DNA of 64,000 nt, from assembly GCA_905182985.1 (NCBI GenBank), contig CAJJDN010000024.1, forward strand, positions 498,925-562,924, in the 5' to 3' direction. The position numbers and the translations under genes are program-made. The DNA is from Paramecium sonneborni. Lineage: Eukaryota; Ciliophora; Oligohymenophorea; Peniculida; Parameciidae. Positions 11,651 to 24,932 of this stretch are shown here, piece after piece (within the stretch, counting starts at the first letter, position 1; every line of letters begins with the position of its first letter). The notes beneath the pieces are model-generated. The model was given only the letters and a program-made list of their open reading frames with translations. It was not told where the DNA came from and did not search any database.

Positions 11651-12696
11651 TCATTAATAAATAATAATCTCATGACTTAATTAAGCGTTGGTTAATTTTA
11701 TGTTTCCTGCAAAATCCTCTAGATTTATAAATGCATCTAAATACTTGGCCAAAATTAACAGGATGAAATATCATTTTCCATAATTCCTATGTGTTTATAG
11801 CAAGCAGCTATTAATTCAGAACAAAAGTAGTTTTCTTTTTCAACTCCTGTAATTGATCTTTTTTTACATAGTTTCATTATATTAACGGAATATTTTTTGC
11901 CATGATTCTTATAAACAAATTCTTGTAATTTTAATAACAATGCCATATCTCTTTTAGTATATAATTATCTAAAACTAATTTGTGTTACATATTCTTGAAA
12001 ATTGCTTTGCATAAGAGCATCCCAAGTATATATACAAACTCCATCATCACTATTAGCTTCAAATACATGAAGAACATTTTTATTATTTCTTAAAAGTAAT
12101 GCAACATGATCTAAATAATTAGTGAAATGGTTTTACCATATTCACTATTAGTGATTAATCTTTAAAGTTAACAAGCAATAGATTTATTTTTAAAAAGTAG
12201 TAAATCTAAGGATTCAGCTCTCTTTTCAAAAACCTCAAAAGGTATTTTATGTTAAAGATAGAAGTTTGGTGATGGTGATTAAAAGCAATATGGTTTGGAT
12301 GTATTAATATAGTAATTAAGAGAGAGGATCCATTGTTTACTATTAGTAAGAGATTAAAACTAAAACTAATAATTGAAAAGAGATAATTGAAAGACATCAT
12401 TGGAAGTTATGGATAGTTCTAATATATGATATAAAATAGATACTAATATGGTATTGATTAAAGTCAAGAACAAATTCAGTTTTATCTTTTCTTTAAAGTA
12501 CAAAAGTATAATTACGAAGTATTCCTGTATATACGATGTTATCTTTAAGTAACAATCCATCATGATCATAGGACTAGTAATCTCATTAGTAATATATGTA
12601 AATACAAATTTAAGTAGGACTGGTCTGTTTAAATTTGGATTTTAGAATAGTAATCATGTTAACATCTTCATTAATATCATTCCATTATTATTTCAT
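11651..12696 (-). CDS. PH domain plus permuted papain-like (YiiX/C92) protein
   Basis: About 314 residues in two parts. Residues ~30-125 look like a PH domain: strands GLLLKDNIVYTGILRNYTFV and KTEFVLDFNQYHIKL, and a C-terminal helix with the conserved Trp (NSKQWILSLNYYI). Residues ~170-310 match the permuted NlpC/P60-like amidase fold of YiiX/YaeF (MEROPS C92). A DHVALLLRNN His segment and VFEANSDDGVCIYTWDAL are followed by a Cys motif YFCSELIAACYKHIG and FWPKDFA. So a lipid-binding module is joined to a possible thiol hydrolase or acyl-transferase. Introns: 12582-12605 (ends GAG), 12419-12443, 12111-12136, 11719-11744. The start codon lies only 10 bp from the divergent alpha-SNAP start; an internal Met at 12657 is an alternative. 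Confidence 0.75.
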
Positions 12697-12706
12697 TTAA
12701 ATATAA

Positions 12707-13739
12707 ATGGATTCTAATTATGTATTGAAAGGAGATGAATTTATGATGAAAGGAGATAAAGCCCTTAAAGGTAAACATTGATATTAAAATAAGGTTCTAC
12801 TTTTGGGAATATTTTTGGATCCAAAGGAGAAAGAGCAGAAAAGGCACTTGAATTATATAAGTCTGCAGCAACACAATATAAATTAGGAAAGAAATGGGAA
12901 AAAGCATCAGAAGCTTATTAACGTTGTATAACTTGTGATCAAACACTAAAATCAGGAGAGACTGGAGATTTTTATGTTGAAGCAGCTAAAGCAATTAGTA
13001 ATGTAAATAAAGCAGGTATACAGATATAATATTGAGTAAAGAATCAATATAATTGTATGAAAAAGCAATAGAACATTATGCTAGTGAGAATAGATTAGAC
13101 AATGCATCAAGATACAAGAAGGAAATTGCATAAATTTATGAATCAGAGTTTGAATTTCATTTAGCAGTGAAAGCATATTAAGAAGCTGCTGATTTATTTT
13201 AAGCAGATGGTAAAAGAATATCTGAATATAATTAAATGAGATTAAAAGTTGCAGAATTATCAACATTAAATGCATCTGGTGATTTAATTGCAGCTATTAA
13301 GGTTTTTATCTAATATACCTGAATAGATTTTTGAAGATATTGGTGATAAATATATGGAAAACAAATTAACAGCTCCAAGTGCTAAAGAACTATACTTTAA
13401 ATCATGTTTACTTTATTTATGCAATAATGTATAATTTACAAAAATACAATTTAAATAGGATTCAGTAGGATGTGGAATCGCCTTAGAAAGATATTTAGAT
13501 AAAGATCCCAGTTTTGGTTCAACAAGATAATATAAATTTGTTGTTAATTTAATTAAAGCTATTGATAATAATAATGTTTAGATGTTTTCAGACGAATGGT
13601 ATTATATTTTATTTTATTTTAATTAAGTTTTGAATTCAACAAAATCATACCTCTAGATAAATGGAAATTAAATGTCTTAAATAAAATTAAAGAAAGTATG
13701 TAGCCACTTCAATAAGTTGAGGATGGAGGTTTTAGATGA
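12707..13739 (+). CDS. alpha-SNAP (SNARE disassembly adaptor)
   Basis: Adaptor that recruits the NSF ATPase to SNARE complexes after membrane fusion. The exons give 299 residues (animal alpha-SNAP is 295) with the family pattern throughout. This includes NIFGSKGERAEKALELYKSA, KLGKKWEKASEAYQRC, TPR-like KEIAQIYESEFEFHLAVKAY, ALERYLDKDPSFGSTRQ and the C-terminal PLDKWKLNVLNKIKESM. Five introns are needed: 12771-12793 (AAG), 13016-13041 (AAG), 13302-13326 (starts GTTT), 13429-13458 and 13599-13627 (AAG). Three of five end in AAG rather than TAG. Start at 12707, or Met13/14 (from 12743). Divergent from the PH/C92 gene. Confidence 0.93.
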
Positions 13740-13763
13740 TAAATAAAATTATAATAATATTAA

Positions 13764-16700
13764 TCATCGTTTTATTATATTGTATTTAATTAGTGAAGCC
13801 CTTATGATCTTCTCTTTTTAAATTATATCATTCGGCATATATGACTTATATATCTATCTATAAAGCTGAAATATTTTGTTTAATTAGTTAACCAAATACA
13901 TCTCTGCCACTATTACAAAAACTAAAAATTAAAACACTACCATCACTATCAATAATATTAATATTAAAGTATAGTCTTCATCTATCAAAGCTCCTAAATC
14001 ATTTGACCAACTTGTCAAAAGTATTTTGAATGCTGATTTTATATAATCTATTGCTATATTAAACTACCAAATAGATTCCAAATTTATTTAACCAAATCTT
14101 GATTCTTTATTTAAAACATAATCTAATTTTTAATATTTTAATTAATACCTTAAGTCACTGAAGAATATAATTAATTAAATGCTACTATACCTTATTTCAA
14201 TTTTCCATTTAATATAGTTTCACAATCTTTAAATGCAATTTCATCAAAATTTTATTTCTCGTAAAGATATTAACATAAATTATTAAAATAAATTGATTAG
14301 AAACTATCATAATAGCTACCATAATTTGGATTCTCTATTGATGGGGCAACGTTTATATCTGAAAGTTATGTTTCTAAAATATTTTTAATAGAAGGTAAAC
14401 ATTCTGAATCATAAATTTCAGTGTTATAAAATCTTTCTTTAACAGAAACTAATAATAATTAACTATCACTAAAATCAAATATGGAATTCTAACCAATACT
14501 GATTATTTAAGTAATTTTTTTTGATGAATCACTCAAAGTCAAAAAAAATAATAATGAAACAGATGAGGAAACCAAAACAAATAATATGTAAATAAAAGAC
14601 ATTTTAAATGTTAATTTTCTTAATAATTGTTTTTCTAATATTTTTTTATCTTTTCTCTTCATTATGTTTTAATCTTCAATTTCATTTATTAATAAAAAAT
14701 TCTGTTGCTATTAGAAGTTATTCTTACTACTAATTATAAATTTTCTTTCATATTAGGTATTAACTCCTTATATTTCGTCATCTTTTACCAAAACATATTA
14801 AAATTAAGTTTAAACAAATTATTATTATTTTACTATTTTATTTAGATCACTTTTTTTAATCAATATAAACATTTTCAATACAGCCTTAAACGTTTAGCAA
14901 ATCCAAAATATTATCAACAATAATCCAAAAAATCCTATTATAAAAACACAGCATTCAATAATGAGTACTGTAATTACAAAATCAGACATAGAATTTGACA
15001 TATTGTTCAACATTTCTGAAAGTATTACAATTGCAGAACTAAGTTCTTCATATACGATAGGTATTGTAACATTTCTGATGTATTTAACCATTGGATTTGT
15101 ATTAGTTAATTAGATTAATTAATCAGCTGTCATTATAGATAAGTAATGTTCAACTAAAATAACTTTAGTAAAAGCATCTTTATAATCTAGATTTACAGGA
15201 ACACTTTAAATATCAGAAATAGATTCATCAACAATAGAAATACCAGAAAATATAGATTCATCTAAGAAAGTGTCTTATTAATCTAAATCTTTTATTTATT
15301 ATTTGATAAATTAATAACCTGAGTCTATTTATTAAGTTTGATAACTAAAAAACTATTCTTAGTTTTCTAGAGCTACTCCATTAATTAATAAATTAGTAAA
15401 ATTAGCTTCCTTATATAATAAGATATCCATAACTGTATCATAAGCCTCTATTAAATATGTTTACATTTATGATAGCTAGAATATTCTGGAAGACTATTTT
15501 TTAATTGGTATAAAATCCTATATATTGTTTAAGATTAATTACAGAATAAGGTTTAAGGAAATATGTAATTAGATTCAAAGTAAGAATAGTAATATACATA
15601 AACCTTAGAAACCAACTCAAATATGAAATTTTGACTAAGACTTTTCTCGGTTTATTATTGTCTTCTTTTCTAAAAATGTTATCTAATACATTAAGAGAAA
15701 AACTTTAAGTTCCTTATTGCATTTTAAACTAATTTTAAAATGTTTCCCAATTAATCATTTTAGGTTAATCTTTATAAAGGACTAAAGCATCCTTATCATC
15801 TGGATCTTCTAAATTTTCTTATTTTTGTAATTAATAGCCAAGGCCATTTTATTTGATATTAATTTTGATATTACTTTTAGAATTAGGTTATGTTGAAAAT
15901 GGTAAAGGAGGTGAAATGACTTTACTTTCACCATCACTAGTCATTGTCATATATTTAGGTCCCTCTAAATTTTAAATATTACGAATATGTGATAAATCTA
16001 TAGATTAAGAATTTATTACCTCTTGAATAACCTTTCTATAACATTTGTGATTATTTTTTTACATTAGTTCTTATTTTATTTTTTAATATTTCTTAAATAT
16101 TTTAAACTTTCATTATTCCAATTCTCTCATCTCTGATTTTATAAAAGGCAATAGTACAAATAATTTTATAAGATTTTACTTTTTTCTAATTCTTTAATAT
16201 ATCTCTATATATTTCCTTAATTAATTCATAGTAATTTCTATCTTCATCATTTTTTCTCCTTTCTGCTGCTTTTTAAAACATTAATCTAGCTTTTTTTTTG
16301 AATTCTCTTTATTAAGTTCCCTATTTTACTATCTATTTATTTTCATTATTTTTATTTTTTTTATTTTCTTTTTCTTAATCATTTTTTTCTTCTTATTTTA
16401 CATGCTTATATAATATTAAATATATTTACATCATCTTATTATTTTTTAATTTAATACAACTTATATTTTGAATCAGAGTAATGTTTACATGCTGCCATAA
16501 ATTAATCAGATAATTTAATATGAAAAGTTATAGGTTCACCATTATTTACTTTTCCTTCTAATATAAATTATCCTTTAGCTTTGATAATTTCATCTCTACT
16601 AAGATTATCATCACTAATATCACCTTGATTGTTATCATATTTAGTTTGAATTCTTTTAAAATTATTTTGATATTAAGTCTCCTAAATTTATTTAATTTAT

Positions 16701-19665
16701 TCATCAACTTTTTTATTTAATTATTCATTAATATCTTTTTGCATTTCAGCATATTAATCAATTTATTTTTTAAATTCTTTCTCTTCATTTTTATCACTGA
16801 CACTACTACTAGCATGTTAAAGAAATAACTTTTCTTCAGGAATATCTAATGATTAGATTTAATTATAATTAGAATATTAATCATCTGAAGAAACAGCATG
16901 AGAACTTTTTGGAAATGCTTGATTACTTGATCCAGAATGAGCCATATTATTAACTTAGATTTTAATTGTATCTTATAATTAATTTGTCTTAATTGATTTA
17001 ACAATTTATTCTTATTTTTTCTTATTTTTTTACATACCAAATAATTCTAAATCAGTTTATTCATTTATCAATTAACATGCTCTACTAAATTAAATCAATT
17101 TTGGAGCAAAAAGTAGCATATTAATTAATACTTAAACTTTTTATTTAGAAAATAAATCTTAATCAATTTACAATGATTAAATTATATTAGGTGTCATTCC
17201 ATTTATTTCCCAATCTGAATTCAAAATAATTACATCATGTTTTTTTTCATTATTGATATCTGTTGGTCTTAACATAACAACAAATTAAGATTAACCATTT
17301 AAATCTACATATAATTTTAAAAACTTTTATGCTGTAAACATATATCCATTTTTATGTATACAATAAACCTTTCTTTAAGAATAAAGAGAATGTCCTTTTC
17401 CAGTCAATCTATAATCATTTAATAGTGAAGGATGTACTTTTGAATAGATATCAGGCATTAATTATGTTATTCGAAATTTCATCACCACTTCTTCTCTAGT
17501 ATATCCAAATATCTTTGTAAATTATTTATTCACTTTTATAATAATTGCATCTGGATCATCACTAGCTTATATAATACATGCTTTTTTATCAAAAACTATA
17601 CGTTTGCTCTTTATATCTATTTTATCCATATCCACTTTTTGTTCTTAATCAGATTTAATACTTGCTATATCTTCTTCCAAATTATTTTCTTATAGTTCTT
17701 CTGAAAAGATATCGTTCTCATTTACTGACAATCCTTAAAAGTTATCTAATATTTTATTTTTTAATTTCTTATTTTCTATATACAGAGTAAACCAAGCATA
17801 ATAAAATTTCCACTTCTTTTTAAAGTCAAGATAGTTTTATATTTATACCCAGAAAAAATTAGTTTATTCTATCTTATCAAATTAAGTTTTCAATAAATTA
17901 TCTAACTCTTCTAAATCTATAACTTCTTTTTACAAACATTTCCAAAACAAACAATTTTATATCATTATATTATTTATATTACTCTTTATTGTCTCTATCA
18001 TCTCTTCAATATACAAAGCATTCTGAGTTTCTAACTTTTCTCTATAACTTAATTTATTTCTATGCTTTATATATTTCATTATCTAAGTTTTTAGCTAATA
18101 TATTTTATATCTATTTATGATAAATAAAAAACGTTTCTCTAAATCTAATAAAATATGTAATGAAACTTAATGATTCTAAAATTTATAAAACATAAATCTG
18201 GCATAAAGAATTAATAATTCTATCGAATTTGGATTTTGACTTAACTTGATTTCAATCCATGATTTCATTAAAAATTTTACAAATATATTCTTATGAATCA
18301 ACCAATCATCAATACTTACTTCTTTTCGTTTTTTTGAATCAAAAATCTTTTTCTTCTTACAAAAACATCTACCTTCTCCTTAAATTACTGTATGTTTACA
18401 TTCAATCTCCATATGTCTTTGTAAAATACCCTTAAAAAATAAATCAACATTTATATCTTAACTTGATACTTCTAATAGAGAATTCAGTATAAATATTTAT
18501 TTATTTAATTCTTAATCTCCTGCATTTTCTAAATTAATATATTTGTAATTTGAGTTCTTCAAGTTAAAACTAAAACAACAACAAAAAAATATAAAAGACA
18601 CAGTAAAAAATATACTAAAATTCTCAAATTATTGCTTAACAGTATTATATCTATACAGCTCATCAATTATCATTGAAAAACTAGTCGAAACCATTATAAT
18701 TAATAGAATCTAAAATGTATTTCTAACTGAGGTTGTAGAAAATGCTAAATATCCACTAAAAAATAGACAATCTAATAAAAAATAACTATAGCAAATAAAA
18801 ATTAATATTAGCATCCCCCAAAGATATCCATATTCTGTAGAACTATAATGATATTTTTAAATATGAACTTGAAAGATTAGAGAAGGGCTTGAATCGTTCG
18901 GAATAGTTAAAAACTTAAAAGATAAAGAGAATTCTCAGTATTTAAACAGTCTTTTTTCTGACTGCTGTTATTATGAAAAAAGACACTTAAAAAACAATTA
19001 TTGATTGTTCCTAAAAATACACTAAATCATATATAATTAAGTATACCCTATTACAGATAAAGATATTAAAATATCTTGTATTGATGTTTATGTACAATTT
19101 ATTGTAGGCCCACAAAATATATTTTCAAAAAATACCATCATTGCAGGATAATGTAATAACCACACATACCATTCAGATAATTATACAAATTTCTATATAA
19201 AAAACTCATCAATTTACCTTTCCTAAAAATTTCTTAGGAACTTTAAAGTTATCTCCTTAAAATAAATAAAGCATCAAATATAGGATTGAATTTCCTATTG
19301 TTGCTAATAAAAATATTGATAGCATTATGTAATTTATTGTGATATCTAATCTTATTAAGCCTTAAATGTCAAAATAGGTACAAAAATCTATCATTTCATC
19401 AAGGATAGTTGATTCGGTTGAATAATGAATGTTAATCAAACTCTTATATCTGAATATACTTATTTAAGTACTTTCTTATTTAACTTAGAAATTGATGAAT
19501 AAATGCTATTATTAACATTAATGCTGTCTTTGTGAATGATGCATATTTTAATTTCAAAAGATCATTAAATAATTTGAAATGTATATCCAAACCTTGTTTA
19601 TTACGCTTCTTCTCAAGTTCCTTATCCTATTACTAAAGGGTTGGTAATTCTTGTTCTTTATCCAT
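13764..19665 (-). CDS. giant PAS-domain multi-TM protein (TmcB-like)
   Basis: About 1,850-1,900 residues, of the large ciliate family resembling tiny macrocysts protein B. Order: a soluble start (MDKEQELPTLQQQDKELEKK), an N-terminal block of TM segments (19.6-18.6 kb), a His/Cys motif RHMEIECKH...GRCFCKKKK near 18.4 kb, then helical linkers. A PAS domain lies at ~17.6-17.25 kb (VNKQFTKIFGYTREEVVMKF, then LRPTDINN). Acidic/Ser-rich and basic stretches follow. Next come TM segments near 15.6 and 15.0 kb (ECCVFIIGFFGLLLIIFWIC), an extracellular domain (14.5-14.0 kb) between two TMs, and a cytosolic tail YMPNDIIQKEKIIRASL. Likely a membrane signalling scaffold. Many short introns, for example 14123-14148; not all placed. 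The frame is continuous through 14.9-14.66 kb, so the 3' part is not a separate gene. Confidence 0.75.
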
Positions 19666-21786
19666 CTAATTTATGAATATAAAAATAATGTTATAACATA
19701 CTATTCAAATTAGATTAATCAAATAAATAAATAAAATATATACTATAAGCAATTCAATTTTATAAAATAATCCTATCTCTTCAAATATCAAGAATCACAT
19801 CAATAGAAATTGCTTTAAACACATTTCTTCATACTTAAATAATTTTTATGGTTTATTAGTTGCTAAACCTGATTGTTACTATTAACCAGTATTTACATAT
19901 TTTATTTTTTTAATTTAACTTTATCCTTTTTTTTATCAACACCAATCTGCTAAATTTGGATTAATGCAAATTTTTTTTTTAAAGGCCTAGATAAAAAAAT
20001 CTAACAAATTTCAGCCTATGCCAAATTTAATAATTTATCTAGTCAAATTTTTTAAGTATTAACACAATACCCCAACATTTTTATGAATATTAAAGCTTGA
20101 TCTTATATCAATGTGTAAATTATTTAGTTAATTTTCAATAAAAGGTTGCAATATTTTAGAAATTTTAAGCTTCAGCAATCATTTAAGTAATATAAATCAA
20201 TATTAAATGATTAAGTTCATTATTCTTATTTAAATTTCTAAGTTTTAGATTTTATAAAGCAAAAATTTTATGGCTCATAATTGGAGTTAAGTTGCAATTT
20301 AATTTAGCAATGGAACATTTTCATATTTTTTTTGCTTTTTTTAAATCAGAAGATCATATTTTTAGAAGCCAAAGACATTCTGTCAGTAAAAAAATAAATT
20401 TATTTTTTTTACCATTTTTAACAAAAAAATTACTGTAACTAAGAATTATACAGAAATTCAAAAAAATATTCTTAATTATTTTATTCTTTAATCATTTTTC
20501 GATAAGAATAAATTATCTAATTTCGATAAAAAAAATTTTTATTTAATTTTTATCATTTTATTAACTAGGCTATCATTGATATTTTTAAGTTTCTGCTTTT
20601 TCAACTTATAAAATGAAATAAGGCTTGAGATAATTGAACATAAGTGTATATTAACAAAATTAAAGTTTAATCAAACCCAAGAAAATATTAAAAAGCTACG
20701 ATTTTTAATAATGAACAAAAAATGAGAAAAATTAAATAACCATAAGAATTATACATTGGTAAGATTAGAACTTCATTTTTTAATTAACTTAAAGAAAGAT
20801 TATGGAATATATGTGATTGAGAAATTCATATAGAAATATATTTTTAAGTATAAAGATATTAATCTCGATGATTTTATTCTATAAAAAATTTGACCTAGTA
20901 ATCTAAAAGGGACTGCAACAATTATTAAAATAAAAATTTTTGTTTATGCTTTAATAAATTAAATCCTATTTATTAGTAATGATAAGGCCTTAAACTAAAT
21001 TATTTACTAAAAGCACAAGATATTTGCTGACTTTTTTAAAAATTAAAATTTCGAGCTTCATCTTTTGAAATTATTGCCATCATTTATTCAATTTCTCTAT
21101 ATATATTTGTAAATAAATTAAAATATTTGGCTAAATATAATGAGAGTATAATTTTTTTGACGATCTATTAAACATCTCCATTTTTATAAATCCCTTTTTA
21201 CTTCTACTGGTACTCATATTAATTATTTCAATAATAATTTGTTGCCTAAATAGAATGATTAAACATGAAATTCTAGGCAAATACCTTTATCTAAGAGATT
21301 AATTAATTAATGAAAAATAATCTTTCATGCAATGGTTATATATTCTGTGAAAGCAGTATCAGAACTAAAGTTATTGTATGATGATTGAACTTAAAGGAAT
21401 TGGAATCTAATGTAGCTTCTTTAATTCTAAAAAGCTACAATTTCAATACAATTATTGAAATCTAGATTTAAAAGGGTAGGATCCGTTAAAGTAGTGTTTA
21501 GTGTTTGAGGAAGTGATTAAATAAATTTTACTGTAATTTATTGAAGCAGCAATCATCAATTATATTAAATTCCCTAATATTCAATATTTTATTAAAGTAT
21601 AGATAAATGTTTAAACATCACTAAAATCATAATGTTTTTTTATTAAAAAATATATTAATAAATATTTTCTAATAACTTAAGGTTTAATAGATGTTATATG
21701 ATATGTTTATATATAAATAGAAAAATTTTTTTTAATTAAATCATATTAATATATAATGTATTTTTTAAAATTGATATGCAAAATTT
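19666..21786. other. 2.1-kb gene-poor AT-rich region
   Basis: The longest stretch here without a supported gene. It has long A and T runs and a pair of interleaved 9-bp inverted repeats: 19951-19959 with 20021-20029, and 19987-19995 with 20034-20042. It also holds one plus-strand relic frame (20726-21160, listed separately). Nothing recognised as a transposon end, and no tRNA-like sequence seen. Confidence 0.5.
20726..21160 (+). pseudogene. possible gene relic with one in-frame TGA
   Basis: A 144-codon frame interrupted only by TGA at 20891-20893. The translation is more balanced than expected for spacer DNA: KNYTLVRLELHFLINLKKDY and VIEKFIQKYIFKYKDINLDD before the TGA, LKGTATIIKIKIF and QKHKIFADFFKNQNFELHL after it. 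No family recognised. It may be a decayed gene or chance. It has no clear start codon. Confidence 0.25.
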
Positions 21787-23681
21787 TCATTTTTACAATT
21801 ACTCTAATAATTATTAGTTTGAAGAATTGGTTATGTCATCTTCATATTTAAAGAAATCTATTTCTTAGAATTTTAAAATATCATGTATTCTACAACAATC
21901 ATTTAAACGAACCGCAAATTCCAAATAGCTTCTATCATTCTTTTCTTTGTTCAATTAATCCAAAACGATTTTACGATAATATAATAAGCCAGTTTAGAAA
22001 ATTTTATCAAATTTACTTTTTTCTACCCATTCAATATTTGCAATAGAATTAATTAATTTCATTTCCTCAATTTAAGTTTCAAATAGAGCTTATTATGTTC
22101 TTTTAACTAATTCAATTAAAAATTCTCTTATTAAAATATAATCTTTCTTTATAATTTTTAATGAATCAGAATAATTTTTGCTTTAACAAAATATATACCA
22201 TTCATTTTCACTAAATCTGTTGGTTGTACTAATTATATAGATATTTTTGTTACTTGTTTAAAGTCTTTTTTGATAATCTTGTTAAAATCTTATATAAAAT
22301 TATCACTTAATATTTTGTTAACAAAAAGCAAATTCCAAGATAAATACTTGAATGTAGTTAAAATTTTTCTATAAAGAATAAAATTATTATTACATGCTGA
22401 CCATTACTCAAATAATTATTGAGAAAGTCGATTTAAAAATTCCGATTTATTTTTTTTATGTATAATCCAATCTGAGATTTTTTTGATTAAAGAATTATTT
22501 TTAATCTATTCTTATTATTCTTTTCCTAAGGCATTTTAAGTTTAATTAAAATTAGCAAGAGTTTTAATAGGAGAAACAGATTTTTCTTTTTAAGAAAAAA
22601 TTTTTTCTTTTCTCGGAGGACTAACCGAAGTTTAGGAAGAATCTGTTGTTGCTTATGAATTTTAATTTATTTTTGCTTAGATTTTTTCTACCTTTTCTTA
22701 TTACTAAATTCCATGTTGTATATTTTAGGCTATTCCTCTATTTAAGTTTTTTTCTAGATTTTTTTTTTTCAGGATATCTTTTTCTTGATTAATCATAATA
22801 ACACTTTTATTTATATTTACTAAAGATTCTTGATCTTGTTAGATTTATAATTGAAATAATTCATCCCAACTCATTCTATCTTTTTCCTCTACTTTAAGCA
22901 TTTTTGAAATAATTTATTTCATCTAATCTGAAACTTTAGGTATTGATGGGAATTTGATTGGTACTTATTATATTTTAACCATAAGTTCTTAAAATGAAGT
23001 AGCCCTCCAAGGTGTTTATCCATATAGTACTTCATAAAAAATAATTCCTAATGACCAAATATCTGTTTTGGTAGAATATTATCTTTAAAATTAAGGATTT
23101 AAAATCTGAGGAGACATATATAATGGTGTACCAGCAAAGGTTTAAAGGACTTAGTTTTCAAAATCAAATAAGATTTTACTAAAACCAAAATCTGAAATTT
23201 TGGCAACACCTTTATTCATAAGTATATTGCTGGGTTTTAAATCTCGATGAACTATATTTTAATCATACATTGCTTTATAGCCATTAACTATTTGACTTAA
23301 GATAATTCTAGCTTCTGATTCTGCTAAAAATTTCAATTAATTTTTATGAGGACATTTTCTAGCAATATATGAATCCAAAGTTCCTCCTTCACAATATTCC
23401 ATCATGAAATACATATTGTTTTAAGTTCTTTAGAATTAATATAATTTAACTAGATTAGAATGTTGTAAACGTTGCATTATTTAGTATTCATTCTAACATA
23501 ATTTAGCAATTGAATCAAGTTATTTCTCATTCCCTTTTAAATTGATAACTTTAACTGCTACTATTTCTTATGATTTTATTTCTTTTCCCAAATATACCAC
23601 CCCAAAAGTACCTTTACCTAATGATTAAGTCATATCGATTTGATAAGGACCAACACTTTTACAAATTGGCGGATTGCTCAT
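21787..23681 (-). CDS. Ser/Thr protein kinase (ULK/ATG1-like kinase domain)
   Basis: About 611 residues. The N-terminal kinase domain is complete: glycine loop [12 protein letters not shown], catalytic Lys in VAVKVIN, hinge [10 protein letters not shown], catalytic loop [20 protein letters not shown] and GTPLYMSPQ (the APE position), then [11 protein letters not shown]. The HRDLKPSN and ISDFGF forms are closest to ULK/ATG1 kinases. The ~330-residue C-terminal part is Ser/Gln/Lys-rich and then helical ([18 protein letters not shown]). It could be a partner-binding domain as in ATG1, but this is inferred. Two introns in the 3' part are needed: GTT...TATAAG (34 nt) and GTA...TTAG (25 nt), both near 22.2-22.3 kb. 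Role in autophagy is not shown by the sequence. Confidence 0.85.
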
Positions 23682-24109
23682 CTAAATTAATTATTAATAA
23701 TAATAATTAAACTAAATAGTTTATTATTAAAGGGGAATTAGTAATCATAAAATGATTAATCCTTATCATTAAATAGAATAAATCTTCATTTTTTATATAT
23801 AAAATATTCTAATTTAATAATTTGATATAGAATCTTAAAAAATAGGTTAATATTCTTATTAAAATAAAATAATTGAATTTATAGAAATTAAAAGTAAAGA
23901 CTTGATTATTTAATTAAAATTCTAGTCTATAATTATTGATAATAATTCAATTTTCTTTATCTTTAGTAAATTGTTAACCTAAATTAATAATGAAATGATT
24001 CTAACATTTAGAGTATCTATTTTAGAATAGAAAGTAGTAACCATATTGATTTATTGAATTAATTTATCTAAAAAAAAACGGATTTAAATTAGTTATTAAT
24101 TAAATTACC
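23682..24109. other. divergent intergenic region
   Basis: About 430 bp between the start codons of the kinase gene and the small secreted-protein gene. Strongly AT-rich, no coding frame supported. It must hold both promoters, but no motif was identified. Confidence 0.4.
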
Positions 24110-24435
24110 ATGAAGATGGTCATCTTGATTTTAATAATAACAATACTCAGTACACACGCTTAAACATCATTAAGAGGCAAGAATAAAATTGGTATGAATG
24201 ATCTTTATTAAGACTAGAGTAGAACGAGGAATAATCATTTATGTCAAATAATAATTATATGTAAGAACTATAAGAATACTCATTGTTTGTTTAATTAACA
24301 AAGCCTTTCTATGAAACTGCACCAATGGATGTTATGATGCTTAATCATGAAATGGAAATAGCTAGAATGATGGGTAACCCAGGAGTAACAATGATGAATT
24401 ATGTTCTTGAAGAGTCCCCTTTCCGTCCTGCTTGA
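24110..24435 (+). CDS. small secreted protein
   Basis: 99 residues after removal of a 26-nt intron (24192-24217, GTA...TAG). The N-terminus is a clear signal peptide, MKMVILILIITILSTHAQ, so the mature protein should be about 80 residues, exported or luminal. The rest has Asn/Gln-rich NNNYMQELQEYSLFVQL, Met-rich PMDVMMLNHEMEIARMMGN, and ends ESPFRPA. There is only one Cys-free mature chain, so no disulfide fold is suggested. No family recognised. Flanked on both sides by long spacers. Confidence 0.65.
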
Positions 24436-24932
24436 TCAAAAAATTAAATGGCATTATGTGATGATTCCTATTCATAACGGAATTAACAACCTAAAATTAC
24501 CACATTTATTATTTGCATGCATAAAATTCAGTTTAGAAATATTTCTCAGCTGAATATAAAATAAAGTTAAAGAATTTCAATCAAAAATAAGTAGAGATCT
24601 TTTTTACATTTATATTTTTTATATCTTAAAATTAAAATATAATATCTTAATGCAATTTAATTAATGATTCATCTATCTTGTTCATTTACAACATCAACAT
24701 TAAATTTTCAATTTATTCATTATTGCAGTAACAACAATTAAAATAAAATAATCTAAGTTATTTAGATTAAACATAATGTTAATTCATTTTTCTACTAATT
24801 TGTGATATATTTCTATCATTCAAATATTTATATTAATTTGATTACTAAGCTTAGTTATTAAAATCTGATCAACAATATTAGTTTTATAACAATTTCTATG
24901 TGAATATTTCTATTTCTAGTTAATTATAAAAA
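24436..24932. other. intergenic, nothing recognised
   Basis: About 500 bp, AT-rich, between two plus-strand genes. No coding frame or repeat supported. Confidence 0.4.

Noticed and set aside
14541..14548. homopolymer frameshift in the T8 run of the giant PAS gene
   Set aside because: Recounting the run showed that the frame is intact.
13764..14781. separate small membrane-protein gene starting at 14781
   Set aside because: A 23-nt intron (14708-14730) could give it its own start, but the unspliced frame is continuous with the giant PAS protein upstream and the layout matches that family's C-terminus.
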